A DNA stretch of 64,000 bases from Anastrepha obliqua (Eukaryota > Arthropoda > Insecta > Diptera > Tephritidae), in NCBI RefSeq assembly GCF_027943255.1, contig NW_026562179.1, positions 1,242,501 to 1,306,500 on the forward strand, written 5' to 3'. Below the pieces are notes generated by a model. It did no database searches. It had not been told where the DNA came from and was given only the letters and a program-made list of their open reading frames with translations. Position 1 is the stretch's first letter, and every line of letters starts with the position of its first letter. The position numbers were made by a program, and so were the translations under genes. This document shows positions 52,624-62,641 of the stretch, piece after piece.

Positions 52624-53610
52624 TTATTGGCTTCCTTTTTCGGACTCGGTGTCATCTAGCTGCATGCCAGTCAGCAGTTCGTTGGCACCATCGACCTCAT
52701 CCTGCTCCTCTTCCGAGTTTGCAGAACGGAATATCTTCAGCTGGGTCTTCCTGATCCCAAACTGAAGTTTGTTTCCCACTTTCTCCAGTGGTTCCAGACT
52801 CTCTTCTGTAATTAGAAGGAGGAATGACCTGCTGTGCCTTTGCAGAGCCTCCGCTTTGATGATCGACCAATCGGTCATCGGCACCGAGCGATTATGCGCC
52901 TGAAGGTAGGGGATTAGTTGATTGGCTTCAAACTCCATGTTTGGTACCCAGAAGCGAGCCCTCGGCCTTCGTGGAATCTCGCTAGCCGGAAGTAGCTTGA
53001 GTTTCAAGCCTTCCCGGCTGTTCTGGATTTTACCAAACACGTTTGTCAGAAAATGCAGTGAGAATTGGTCAACACATTTAATGACACGGTTACCGCGGAC
53101 TACCTCCACCGAGTCGAAACCTGGTGTTTGGCCCTCCTAGTTCGCCATGACATGGTCAACGGCTATGCGAGACAACCGTGCCTCAATCTCTTTCCATTTG
53201 TCAAGCACTGTTTTTCCGTGGTTAGAGGTTTCGTCTACCAATGCCATTTGGAGATGGTTCCGTGCCACCTCACTAAATCGCTTGATAGGTTTGGAGGCAA
53301 CTGCACCCTGATCCGATATCTTGTGCTGCTTTGTTACCTTCCCAGTTTCGTCATGCGAGCGGTTTCGTTTTTTGGCATCTGTCCTGTTGGCGGCCAAGTA
53401 TTCATCAACCACCTTTTGACATCTTGCCTTGTCGGTCTCATCTTTGGGATGAACTTTACCTTCGGTCTCGTTTTTCCGAATCCTGCCAAGGATAGCGAGA
53501 GACCTCTGGTAAAGTTTATAACTCGAGGGACCTTTATTACCGCGCTTTTGCCCCATGGCTTTAGCGGATGTTGTTGGTTGATTTATAGTTGTTGGCGTAC
53601 TGTGGCCCAC
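52624..53610 (-). pseudogene. LINE ORF1 (gag-like)
   Basis: N-part: a basic, Ser/Thr-rich region, then YQRSLAILGRIRKNETEG and FSEVARNHLQMALVDE...IEARLSRIAVDHV (53610-53137). A stop near 53137 separates it from VIKCVDQFSLHFLTNVF, RPRARFWVPN, LPASEIPRRPRA and an acidic C-terminus NSEEEQDEVDGANELL (53109-52624). No CCHC knuckles are seen. Two open parts in near-continuity; role presumed RNA binding. Confidence 0.75.
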
Positions 53611-54286
53611 AGCTTTGCCCTCAACTATTGGCCTCCAGCCAAGAGCTCATCCTCTGAGGGTGACCCCGTCATCCTCAGTTCGTCCTTACTCGTACGTCTT
53701 GTCCAACTGTCTGACTGTTTTTTAAGTGCGTCCGTCACTTCCTCCTGTCGGTCTGTTTGCTTGTCCTGTAGTTCTGTCCGCGTGTTTGGTTTTTTATCAG
53801 TTCGTGCTGTCGATGCGTCAGTATGTTTTCCCGCCATTTTGTCCGTTTGTTCCGTGTTTGTTTTCCCGTCATCCGAATTTTTAAGTTTTTGTTTCAGCAT
53901 TTCATCTGGTTCGTACGGTCACCTTCCCCGCCGAGGGAGCTGCGCATGTCGCCATGCGCAGTGACCAAAGAGGATAAAGGGGAAATATCCGGTCGACCAT
54001 GGCAGCGCCCCATACCATGGCAAGGCCACCGTTACAACCTGAGGCGGCCTGATATCAGGAGGGCTCCGTACGAAGACAGCCTTATTTAGTCCCCCGGCTG
54101 CCAAGCCCACCCAATAGGCACGGGTCGCATCACACCTTGGGTTGAGGGAGTTTTTTTAACGAAGTTTACGTCTTCGACCTGTGTGGTTCGCGGGAGACCT
54201 TCTCTCCTACCTTCCATATCTGGAAGGCGTTCCCCTATCCACCACCTGGGGATGCGCACTATAGGGATAACAGGTTCCCCCAAGGG
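53611..54286 (-). promoter_or_regulatory. LINE 5' UTR region
   Basis: About 675 bp between the target duplication and ORF1 on the minus strand. No coding match on that strand. Open frames on the opposite strand are shadows. As in other LINEs an internal promoter is expected here; no specific element is identified. Confidence 0.5.
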
Positions 54287-54296
54287 AACAAGCTGG

Positions 54297-54427
54297 TAAG
54301 GAAATAAACAAAATCAAGCTTAAAAAGTCCCCTGGATTTGATTTTATTACGGCTGAATTCCATCATAATCTGCCAAAACATTGTATTGTCTATTTGACCT
54401 GTTTATTTAACAAGTGATTCAGCTTTA
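54297..54427 (+). pseudogene. jockey RT fragment A, right part
   Basis: Continues fragment A after the LINE: GKEINKIKLKKSPGFDFITAEFH (RT fingers). Near-identical to 55683-55813. It ends at AGCTTTA, where ORF1-like jockey sequence starts. Confidence 0.85.
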
Positions 54428-54780
54428 AAACCAGTTACAACAATCAACAAACTTAAATTGTAATCAACAGAATCGCTTGATATGTTTCTTTTTACATTTG
54501 GACAATCTGAAGATCCAATTCTTAATACAATTTTTAAAGTCGAACCAATAAAATCATCTAATTCAATTCCTCAGTGTAAAAAATCTCAGCCCTTTCTGTG
54601 GAAAACCCCCTCAATGTATCAAATATGCTGCTATAAATAATATTCTACTACTGATTGCCAAAAAGCGATTGCCGGCAAAAAAAAATGTTGCGATCGCGGC
54701 GAGCCACACCCAGCTAACTATCGCGGTTGCATCATTGCAAAAGGATTGCAGAAGATTAGAACTAAAATTTTTGTATATAT
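54428..54780 (+). pseudogene. jockey ORF1 nucleocapsid fragment
   Basis: Plus-strand FKVEPIKSSNSIPQCKK (about 54525) followed by a zinc-knuckle region with CCDRGEPHPANYRGC (about 54700) and IIAKGLQK, characteristic of jockey ORF1 (CCHC). Knuckles have lost Cys residues; frames are broken. It lies after, not before, RT fragment A, so it belongs to a second jockey copy. Confidence 0.7.
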
Positions 54781-54840
54781 ATGTATATAACTGGCTCCTC
54801 CTATTTGTGGTGTGCGTCTTGACGTTCTTCCACAAATGGA
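54771..54840 (-). repeat. SINE fragment with TA-rich tail
   Basis: TATATATGTATATA followed by CTCCTCCTATTTGTGGTGTG and GTTCTTCCACAAATGGA, the same words and order as the full SINE at 49315-49663. Only the tail-proximal 50 bp of body remain. Confidence 0.8.
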
Positions 54841-54899
54841 CATCATTTAGATTAAGAAATTTGCACAAAGGAATTCCAAGCGACATTCGTTACCGTTGA

Positions 54900-56040
54900 A
54901 ACTGTATACGAGTATGTATAAAGCTATGCAGCGTGCAGGCTATAATTCAATTTCTACTGGTAAATCGATTTTCTGGTCATCGGATACAACAAAAATTTCA
55001 GATTTAATTGATTTTTTCGCCTACAAAAACAATATTTGTCTGTTATTAAAGGTTTTGATTTGAGATCGGATCATTCACTGGTATAGCCACTAATATCGCA
55101 AGATGCAGCACAAAACTAAAGGTACAAAGCTAGTCAATGCTTTCACCGACAGGAAATATTTTCCACTTCAACTAGAGCAATTAGACAAATACTACAACGT
55201 AACTATATAACTACTCAGCTCAATGACGCAGAGCTCAATTTTAGGCAACAACTTCAGTTGGCAGCATGGAACAGTATACGCACACCAAAATAGGCTCCAA
55301 GTGCGAAAAATAATCACCCTTTATCAGAAACTTAGTTGCTGAAAAACAGAAACTACGGGAACGCAAGCAGCAAACTAGATATCCAGAGCTTAAAATGAAA
55401 TTGAACTCGAATTGAATCGATTTCTGTCTGTGCTCACAACTGATTAAAACAGAGAGTATTCTTTGTGGAAAGCGACTAAGTTTTTCAATAGACCATTTCA
55501 ACATAAACAACACCTGTTAAAACTTACGAGAGGAACTGGTCTCAACAAACGAGCAAAAAGCGAATCACTTTTCTGGGATTTGAAGAAAACCTATAGCCTA
55601 TATATAATAAAGATACTGATGATGTAGAGCATTTTGGAAACTGCCTGAGTACCATGAATCCAGTTACATCAAAACAAGTTGGTAAGGAAATAAACAAAAT
55701 GAAGCTTAAAAAGTCCCCTGGATTTGATTTTATTACGGCTGAATTCCATCAAAATCTGTCAAAAAATTGTACTGTCTATTTGCCCAGTTTATTTAACAAG
55801 TGATTCAGCTTTAGGTAAGTAATAACATATATAGTATATAGGGAATCCGCCAAAGTTACTATGATACCAAAGCCTGGTACATCACCCATCGAAGTGTTCT
55901 TTTACAGGCCAATATCATTGTTACCAGTAATGTTCAAGCTTTTTGCGAAAACTTAAAAAAGAAACAAATAATTTCAGAAACAACAGTTCAACAATCGATC
56001 AATCAGAATGTTCAAAGTATCAGAATGTTCAAAAATATAA
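54900..56040 (+). pseudogene. jockey ORF2 remnant B (endonuclease end, linker, RT start)
   Basis: Frames in order: SIFWSSDTTKISDLIDFF (endonuclease C-part, about 54965), LVNAFTDRKYF (about 55135), NEIELELNRFLSVLTTD and EYSLWKATKFFNRPF (about 55400-55500), GKEINKMKLKKSPGFDFITAE (about 55683), and AKVTMIPKPGTSPIE with PISLLPVMFKLF (about 55850-55940). It stops before RT motif A. It holds the uninterrupted version of the site hit by LINE copy 6. Confidence 0.78.
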
Positions 56041-56125
56041 ATATTGCAGCACTGTAAATGCTAAACATTCAGAAACTTAGTTTTTCTACTAAGCGTCAAA
56101 GAAGTTTTCGTTGCGCTTTTGACAC
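56041..56125. other. Short spacer before the second piggyBac end
   Basis: No feature seen other than the junction with TTAA at 56126. Confidence 0.4.
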
Positions 56126-56880
56126 TTAACCCTTCGTTAGGCACGTGGATTTTTGTAACATGGTTAGGCACGTGGTCTACAATCGTAGACCATTTTAATA
56201 TTATGACTAAAAGTGTTATTCATTTGTGTTTCTTAATAATACTTCATAAGTATATTCTGTGACTTAATGTGAGGAATATATAGTAATATTTTCACTAAAA
56301 TATTTGTGTATCTTCTGTAAATTCAATAAAAACATGAATGTATGTGTGTTTTAACATTTATTGCAATTCATAAAAGTTTTTTCTCATAACTAATGGACGA
56401 TTTACAAAAGAGTTTTTATTATTCGTAAAACTTAAAATAAAAATATGTAAAATTCACTTCTTTAAATAAAAAAATAAAAGTTCAGTACAAAACTTATATG
56501 TTGTGGTTTCTGAAAACTGCTTATATTTCCTCACTGAGACATTGCGTGCAGCTTTCCCTCATATAATTTCTCCAAAGAAATCTGCCGCATTTAGTACACG
56601 ACTTTCGGGATGATTTGTTCATATTGCGAGGGCAAATATGACAACGTCCGACATAGTTACTTGGTGATTGAGTGGGTTGTGGTGCAATTGTTGGGATGCC
56701 AAGAAGGTTGTGGACTCTGGGTAGTCGAGGATTCTTTGCTCTAACTTCCATTTGTGGTCGAATGAGCTCCCAAGCGCATTTTTCAAGAAAATCATAATCA
56801 AATATGCCCTTTAACCTTGTATGATAACAATACACACAACACCAAAGCAACAGAGCTTGTCACTAAGACAAACAATAGCT
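56126..56880 (-). mobile_element. Second piggyBac-family element, 3' end and transposase tail
   Basis: Begins TTAACCCTTCGTTAGGCACG at 56126, with GGTTAGGCACGTGG repeated about 30 bp inside (56161). These are piggyBac-type termini of a lineage different from the element at 1-1623. The minus-strand coding tail lies 370 bp inside. The other end is missing where a mariner starts at 56884. Confidence 0.78.
56521..56850 (-). pseudogene. piggyBac transposase C-terminus
   Basis: Open 109-codon segment: FDYDFLEKCAWELIRPQMEVR and LPRVHNLLGI, then the Cys-rich zinc-binding tail CHICPRN, CTKCGRFLW, CTQC ending near residue 105. That is the piggyBac C-terminal domain; the DDE core is absent. Confidence 0.78.
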
Positions 56881-56883
56881 ATC

Positions 56884-57600
56884 TACAGGGTGAACGTTAT
56901 GAAGTGTTACCTATTCAAAACACCATAACTTTTTTGTGTGAAATTCGTTTTTATTGATTTCAAAGACAAAATTGTTTAAAATGAATGAATTTTAACATAT
57001 ATTCACTTTAGCTCGATATGACCACCTTTTGTTGGAACATCCATGGTCTACGACCGAAATGCTTGCGTGTCCACGGCTCTAATGCAGCTTCTAAAACATT
57101 TTCCCGATAATAAGTCGCATTCACTTTGACACCAGGTTCGATAAAAACGATTGGAAACCATCCATCAGCGGTTACTGCGGCCCAAGCCATTACTTGCGAA
57201 CAACTCCTTTGCTCTTTCGCACCGAATTTTTTTTTTCTGGGGTGCAAGATCATGTGCTTTTTGGAACTTGTAAGCCTTGACCATGAGCTCATTTTTCAAT
57301 ATGCGTCGAATGCTGTCTTGCGATATTTTCAGTTCTTTGGCCATTTTTCTTCCACTTCGATGTGGATTTCGTTCAAGTCGAACCTTCACTTGCCGAACAA
57401 TTTCTGACCTTGTTGCGGTTTTTTTTGGTCTACTTCCATAGCGTTTTGCAATGCTACGTAACGTTGCGTGTACGTTGTAACGTTTTATAGTGCGATACAC
57501 AAACACTTTGAGGTCACTGAGCTCACGAACAATGGCTGGTTGTGATTTTCCAGCCAAATAAAGGAAAATTAAATTTCAAGGGCCGATGTTGAATGTAAAC
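56884..57600 (-). mobile_element. mariner-superfamily element lacking the catalytic core
   Basis: Left tip CAGGGTGAACGTTATGAAGTG at 56886. Transposase on the minus strand: KSQPAIVRELSDLKVFVYRT and NPHRSGRKMAKELKISQDSI (N-terminal helix-turn-helix, 57557-57290), then a jump to QVMAWAAVTADGWFPIVFIEPGVKVN (about 57200) and WMFQQ joined to a C-terminal GGHIELK (about 57010). The segments that should hold all three catalytic Asp are deleted. Confidence 0.75.
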
Positions 57601-57673
57601 CACACCTAAACGTAAAGTTCTTTTCTGCATTTCATCCGACATTTTTCAATTTCAGACTTACTCAATTTAAACC

Positions 57674-58290
57674 ATGGAAAGATACACAATCGAACAACGC
57701 ATTAAAAATATTCAGGCTTATTATGAAAACGGGCGTTCAAATCAAAATGCTTATCGCGCACTTCGTGATTTTTTCGGTCAATTTAATCGTCCAAATGTGC
57801 GTGCAATCGGAAAAATTGTGCACAGGTTTGAGCAAACAGGGTCTGTAGGAGATGTGAAAACAACAGGGCATGCTCGTGCAGCTCGTACTGCAGAAGATAT
57901 TGCTCCTGTTCGCGATAGTGTGGTTGAAAAGCCGTCCACCTGAACTCGTCCTCGTGCCCAAAAATTGCACCTCTCGCGCTCGTCGTTGATGAAGATTATG
58001 CATAAAGACTTGCATTTACACGCTAACAAGATGCAATTGACTCAAGAATTAAAGCCTCTGGACTATTTCAAGCGTCGTCAATGGTCAGAAAGATGGCAGG
58101 AAATGGCAACAGTGAATGACCAATTTTCGAAGAAAATCATCTTCAGTGATGAGGTACATTTTCACCTCAATGGATTCGTCAATAAGCAGAATTGCCACAA
58201 TTGGGCGAATGATAATCCAAGAGTGATTGCCGAAAAACCAATGCATCCACAAAGAGTGACTGTTTGGTGCGATTTATGGGCCGGCGGCAT
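57674..58290 (+). pseudogene. DD41D-type transposase N-terminal two thirds
   Basis: MERYTIEQRIKNIQAYYENG, FFGQFNRPNVRAIGKIV, a TGA at 57941-57943 and a frame change, then SRSSLMKIMHKDLHLHANKM, LKPLDYFKRRQW, KKIIFSDEVHFHLNGFVNKQN (first catalytic Asp, about 58145) and TVWCDLWAGGI. The domain is cut at 58290 by GC-rich sequence starting CAGTGGCGGC. The second and third Asp are absent. Confidence 0.82.
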
Positions 58291-59430
58291 CAGTGGCGGC
58301 GCTAGGCGTTGGCGACGTCGGCCACCGCCGACGGCCTCGCGCCTGAAGGGGCCTCGCAGATAAACGAGTTACCTATTTATTTTCGTTTCGCCAATCATCC
58401 TGGCTTCGCTCTAGTGAGCGTTTTCACACACACTGCCCGACACGATATTTGTATTGGGTGAAAATGTTGGTAAGTAATGTGTGTGGCATTTATCATTTAT
58501 TTATTGATTGAATTCATGGGTGCAGGTAAACCTATGAATGCAATAAATAAATCAGTTATACGTGCAAAAGATTTTAGTTTAGCATATATACAAACATAAT
58601 TTGTGTGTGTCCGCTTCATTATGAACGTCCAATACCAATATCGAGCGCTCGATTTCGCGCACGGCGCACGAGACTCTGGACGGGGAATCCCCGTGTTGTT
58701 TATTTATCTATATTTCATTTGTCGTGTTGTGAGAGTAATTTTCTTCATACGGCAACTTGCAGACTCGCAAGCGCAAAATTTCTTTTTATTGTATTGTATA
58801 CCTAATGTTAAGGTAACTCAACGTCAACTTTTTAACGACTTTAACGATAGTATATTACAACCCAAGCCCAGAAAGTTGGATTTCCTGGCGGGTGTGAGAT
58901 GGTGGCCGAGACAAAGCCGAGCCGACCACGAAAGTCTTGTAATCCGCTAGAGCGCGCTGCGGCTCGAGAAGGCCTCAAAAGTCGCTCTTCCTGGAGTCAA
59001 ATGCGGCCAGAAAGACCGTACTTTCGGCAGAGTGATCATGAAAAATTGTTTCGTCAAAATCAATAGTTACCTATATCTTTTATAAGTCGTAAATACTCGT
59101 AATATTAATAAAGAAATAGATTCAATTTTATATTTACCTAGATAAGTAAAGTACCTACTTACTTATTTTTAAACCTGCGCTAGTGTTTTTTCTCGAAATA
59201 ATAGAAATATTTCGCCTCCCGACCAATGCCCTCGAGTATATTTTGTATGCGTCAAAATTCGTAACATTATTTTCACAGAGTTCTTTTTTCATACATACCT
59301 ACATCTCATGCGGTGTTCCTACAATAAGTACAAAATCATATGAATGAATAGGTACCTACAACGAATTATTTCACTTATTTCACTTCTCCATAGAAAGACT
59401 TTGCTTATAATAATTTGCTTCTGCATTTTG
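58291..59430. other. GC-rich start then unassigned sequence; possible hAT-type end
   Basis: The first 80 bp are unusually GC-rich (CAGTGGCGGCGCTAGGCG...) and interrupt the DD41D transposase. CAGTGGCG resembles the tips of some hAT elements. No matching CGCCACTG tip, 8-bp duplication or transposase is seen downstream, and the broken DD41D gene does not resume. The remainder to 59430 is unassigned; a plus-strand frame near 58603-58950 is not recognised. Confidence 0.35.
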
Positions 59431-59445
59431 TTTTTTTTTTTTTTT
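59431..59445 (-). repeat. R1 poly(A) tail
   Basis: Fifteen T on the plus strand, i.e. a poly(A) tail at the 3' end of the minus-strand R1 element. Confidence 0.85.
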
Positions 59446-59669
59446 GGCGGTGAGGTTGGGTTAAAAATGCTTTCACACCATATACTAAACGTCGCTACTA
59501 CGTGAGTGGTGATTCCACTAAAAATATCCCCCCTCTTCTCTTGGAGTTTTCCCTCCACCCCGGGACTGCTTCCGCATTGCTTCGAGGTAGAGGGCGAAGA
59601 CAGCGTCCTAAGAAGGACACTTACTTACTCACCCTGCGTCCAGGGCCGCCTGTTTTGAGAAACCTATGC

Positions 59670-61679
59670 TCAATGCTCTTCAGCATGACTTTCCATTTCG
59701 TGCTTCTTTTTTCGGATAATATCCTCTACAAAGTATGTGACGGCATTCCATTTTTCTTCGTCTATCATCATTTTGTCGATAATTTCTTCAGGTGTAAATA
59801 CACCAATAGCTCGTTGCAGACCTATTCTCTCTACGTTCCACCTCTCGCATTTAAAGAAGGTGTGCTCCGCATCATCATACTCAGTATCTCCATATATGCA
59901 GTTTGGTTGGCTCACTTTACCCATTCGCCACAAATACTTGCGAAAGGACCCATGTCCGGACAAAAACTGTGTGAGGTAATAGTTAACTTCACCGTGCTTT
60001 CTTTCTACCCACTTTTTTAGATCGGGTATTAGTCTCGCTGTCCATCTACCATACCGTTCAGAGTTCCATCTTGCTTGCCAAAGTGTGAGCGTTTGGACTC
60101 TAATATTGGAGAAACGTAATACTGGGGTTCCTGTGTTTTTTGCCTCCCATCTCCGTTTGCGCTCTTGTGCTAGAATATCTATAGGGATGGTTCCGCTGAT
60201 AACTAACACCGCTGCTTCAGATACTGTTCTATATGACGAAGCCACTCTGAGAGCGCAGGTGCGTTGCACAGACTGCAAAGTTTTCCGCCGGCATTGCACC
60301 CTTAGCGAATCTGCCCATATTTCGCATCCGTATAAGAGAATCGAGTTCGTCGTGTCCATTAAAAGTTTTCGCTTGTTCTGCGTTGGACCTCCAAGGTTTG
60401 CCATGAGCTTTCTTAACATGCCACTTACTTTGGCAGCCCTTGTGGCAGCATGGTTTATATGCGCCCAGTAGGTTAGTCTTGTGTCTAATTGCACTCCTAA
60501 GTACTTGACCACTCTTTTTGTCGATAAAGTGGCATCGAGTACCTGTATGTCTACTTCTAATGGGATACGTCTGTTCGTTAGAAGGATTAGCTCTGTTTTC
60601 TCTGTGGCCAGCTTTAATCCATGGTCTTCTAGCCATGTCTGAACTCGGATCATCACCTGATTTAACTTTCTTTTGGCTTCGTCAGTGTTCCGGGCGATTA
60701 TTACAGCCGCAATGTCATCTGCGTATCCCACCGAATGCACATCCTCGGGCATCTCTATTCGAAGGATTTCATCGTAGCTTATATTCCAAAGTTCAGGTCC
60801 GAGTATTGATCCTTGGGCCGCACCTGCTGTTATTTGTTTGGTCTTACACCCTTCTCGCGTTTCGTATAAGAGCACGCGATTGCTTAGATAGCTGCGAATA
60901 ATCTTCAATAGATTACTCGAGGTCTTGAATTTTACTTTTAAGGGTTCAATTACGTCGTCCCAACTTAAACTGTTGAAAGCATTTCTGATATCCAGTGTGG
61001 CTAGTAATACTAAACGTTTGGAGTATCGATTACCTGCCTGGGCATGTTCTACGCTAGTTATTACATCTTGGATGGCTCCTAAGGTAGATCTGCCACTTCT
61101 GAAACCATGCTGCCTGTCGGAGAGGCCGCCGCTGTTCTCGACGGCTTCGCTAAGCCTATGCTTTATCAGTTTCTCAAAGAGTTTTCCTGCGCTATCCAGC
61201 ATACATAACGGTCTATAAGCAGACGCTAATGTTGGGTCTCCCTTTCCCTTACTGATTAGTACTAGTTTTTGTTTTTTCCATATTTCTGGAAAAATTCCTT
61301 CTTTTAGGCATGCGTTGTACATGTTTAGTAGCAAAAAAGGTCGTTCGATTGCCAATAGTTTCAATATTTCTGCAACTATGCCATCAGGTCCTGGTGCTTT
61401 ATTGTATTTCATTGCTTTTGCAGCATCCATAAGTTCTTCTTCTGTGAATGGGACAGGTTCCGTTGTTTCATACTCGAGTTCTTCCCTCTCATCACAGTGT
61501 CTTGGGAAGAGTGTGTCGACTATTTTGCTTACCATTTCGGTTTCCATATCAGCAGCAGGGGATTTGGCCCCTAGCTTTTTCATAACGATTTTGTAGCCCA
61601 ACCCCCATGGGTTATTGTTAAGATCGTTTCGTAGCTCTTCCCATTTGTCTTTTTTGCTTTGGTTTATAGCTTTCCTCAA
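59670..61679 (-). pseudogene. R1-clade reverse transcriptase and C-terminal finger
   Basis: Open 669-codon segment covering the linker to the end. AKAMKYNKAPGPDGIVAEIL, KLVLISKGKGDPTLASAYRP, LSDRQHGFRSGRSTLGAI, LLATLDIRNAFNSLSWDD (motif A), AGAAQGSILGPELWN (motif B), VGYADDIAAVI (intact YADD, about 60720), RVVKYLGVQLDTRLTYWAH. C-terminal region RLIPDLKKWVERKHGEVNYY followed by a CCHC-like finger (NCIYGDTEYDDAEHTFFKCE, where the second Cys is missing). This RT is the best-preserved in the window. Confidence 0.92.
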
Positions 61680-61758
61680 TTATTTTCTGCTCTTTTTATA
61701 TTCTTCGGATTCTGTTATCGCCGGGCCCAATCTTCTGGCTCTAATATACTTTCCACGC

Positions 61759-62638
61759 TTATGGATACATATCTCTAAGTTCTGCGTTCTCATGTGTCCA
61801 CCAGTATACAGCATTTCTTTTTTTGTTCTTACCTATTTTAGGCATAGATGCGTTGCAACCTATCTTAATGCATTGCATTGTTGTCTTGACTAGTGTTTTT
61901 GCTGTACTATTCGTACAGATCGTCGTTTTATTTTCGTCAATAGTTGCAAGGAGCGTCGCTGGGTTTAGCTTGTTAATGTTCCATTTGCGTGTACTTTTAT
62001 TTCGATTTTCATGTACTCTTTGGTTTTCCATTTCAATGCAAAACGTGATGTATTGATGGTCACTCGCATTGTAATCTTCCAGGACTCTCCAGTCTTTAGT
62101 AAAGGTGACTATGCTTTCCGATGCTAGGGTTATGTCGGGTGTTGTGCCGTCACAACCTGGCTTTCGGTACGTAGTCGTTCCTGTGTTGAGTACCACTAAA
62201 CCTAGTCTGGCTGCCATGTCCAGCACTCGTCTACCTCTTGAGTTGGATCGCCGAGCCCCATTCGGTTGCTTTTGAGTTGAAGTCTCCCGCTATTATTAGC
62301 CGTCCCTCTAAACTAAGGGCTTTGTCTTCAATACTTTCCAGTTTCCGGGTGAATTCATCTATACTGTCGTTCGGTGTAAGATAACAGCTTATCATTGTGA
62401 ATTGGCTGTTTTGAACGTAGACGAAACCATCGCCAGATCCTTTCGTGATTGTTACGAAATTTGTGCCCCTAGGCAGCCAGATGGCGGCAGTTCCCGAATC
62501 GTCTTCGATCCAAGCTTTCTCGGATTGAGCGTATTTTTCGCTTATCAATACTGCTTGAACTCCTTTTTCTAAGACCATCTGCTCCATTAGCAGGTCTGCG
62601 TTTTTACTTCTGTGCATATTTGCTTGAAGTATAATCAT
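61759..62638 (-). pseudogene. R1-clade AP-endonuclease
   Basis: N-part MIILQANMHRSKNADLLMEQM and LISEKYAQSEKAWIEDDSG, LIIAGDFNSKATEWGS (62638-62231), then a frameshift near 62230, VLDMAARLGLVVLN, PDITLASESIV, WRVLEDYNASDHQYI (Asp-His pair) and the linker (62226-61759). The catalytic Asn, Glu, Asp-Asn and His positions are visible. A second frame change near 61760 separates it from RT. Confidence 0.85.
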
Positions 62639-62641
62639 ATT

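Larger units (their letters stand above)
50909..54286 (-). mobile_element. RNase H-type LINE, copy 6, complete ends, internal deletion
   Basis: Minus-strand insertion into jockey fragment A with target duplication AACAAGTTGG (50899-50908) / AACAAGCTGG (54287-54296). The 3' end carries an (AACC)n tail, read as GGTT repeats at 50905-50935. Order on the minus strand: 5' UTR, ORF1, endonuclease start, a deletion, RT thumb, RNase H, zinc knuckle. Loss of most endonuclease and RT makes it non-autonomous. Confidence 0.88.

Noticed and set aside
53065..53964. 299-codon plus-strand open frame
   Set aside because: It lies antisense to LINE ORF1 and 5' UTR of copy 6, whose minus-strand motifs match another copy. 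No domain is visible on the plus strand.
59502..60020. 172-codon plus-strand open frame
   Set aside because: Antisense to the R1 C-terminal region; no recognisable domain.
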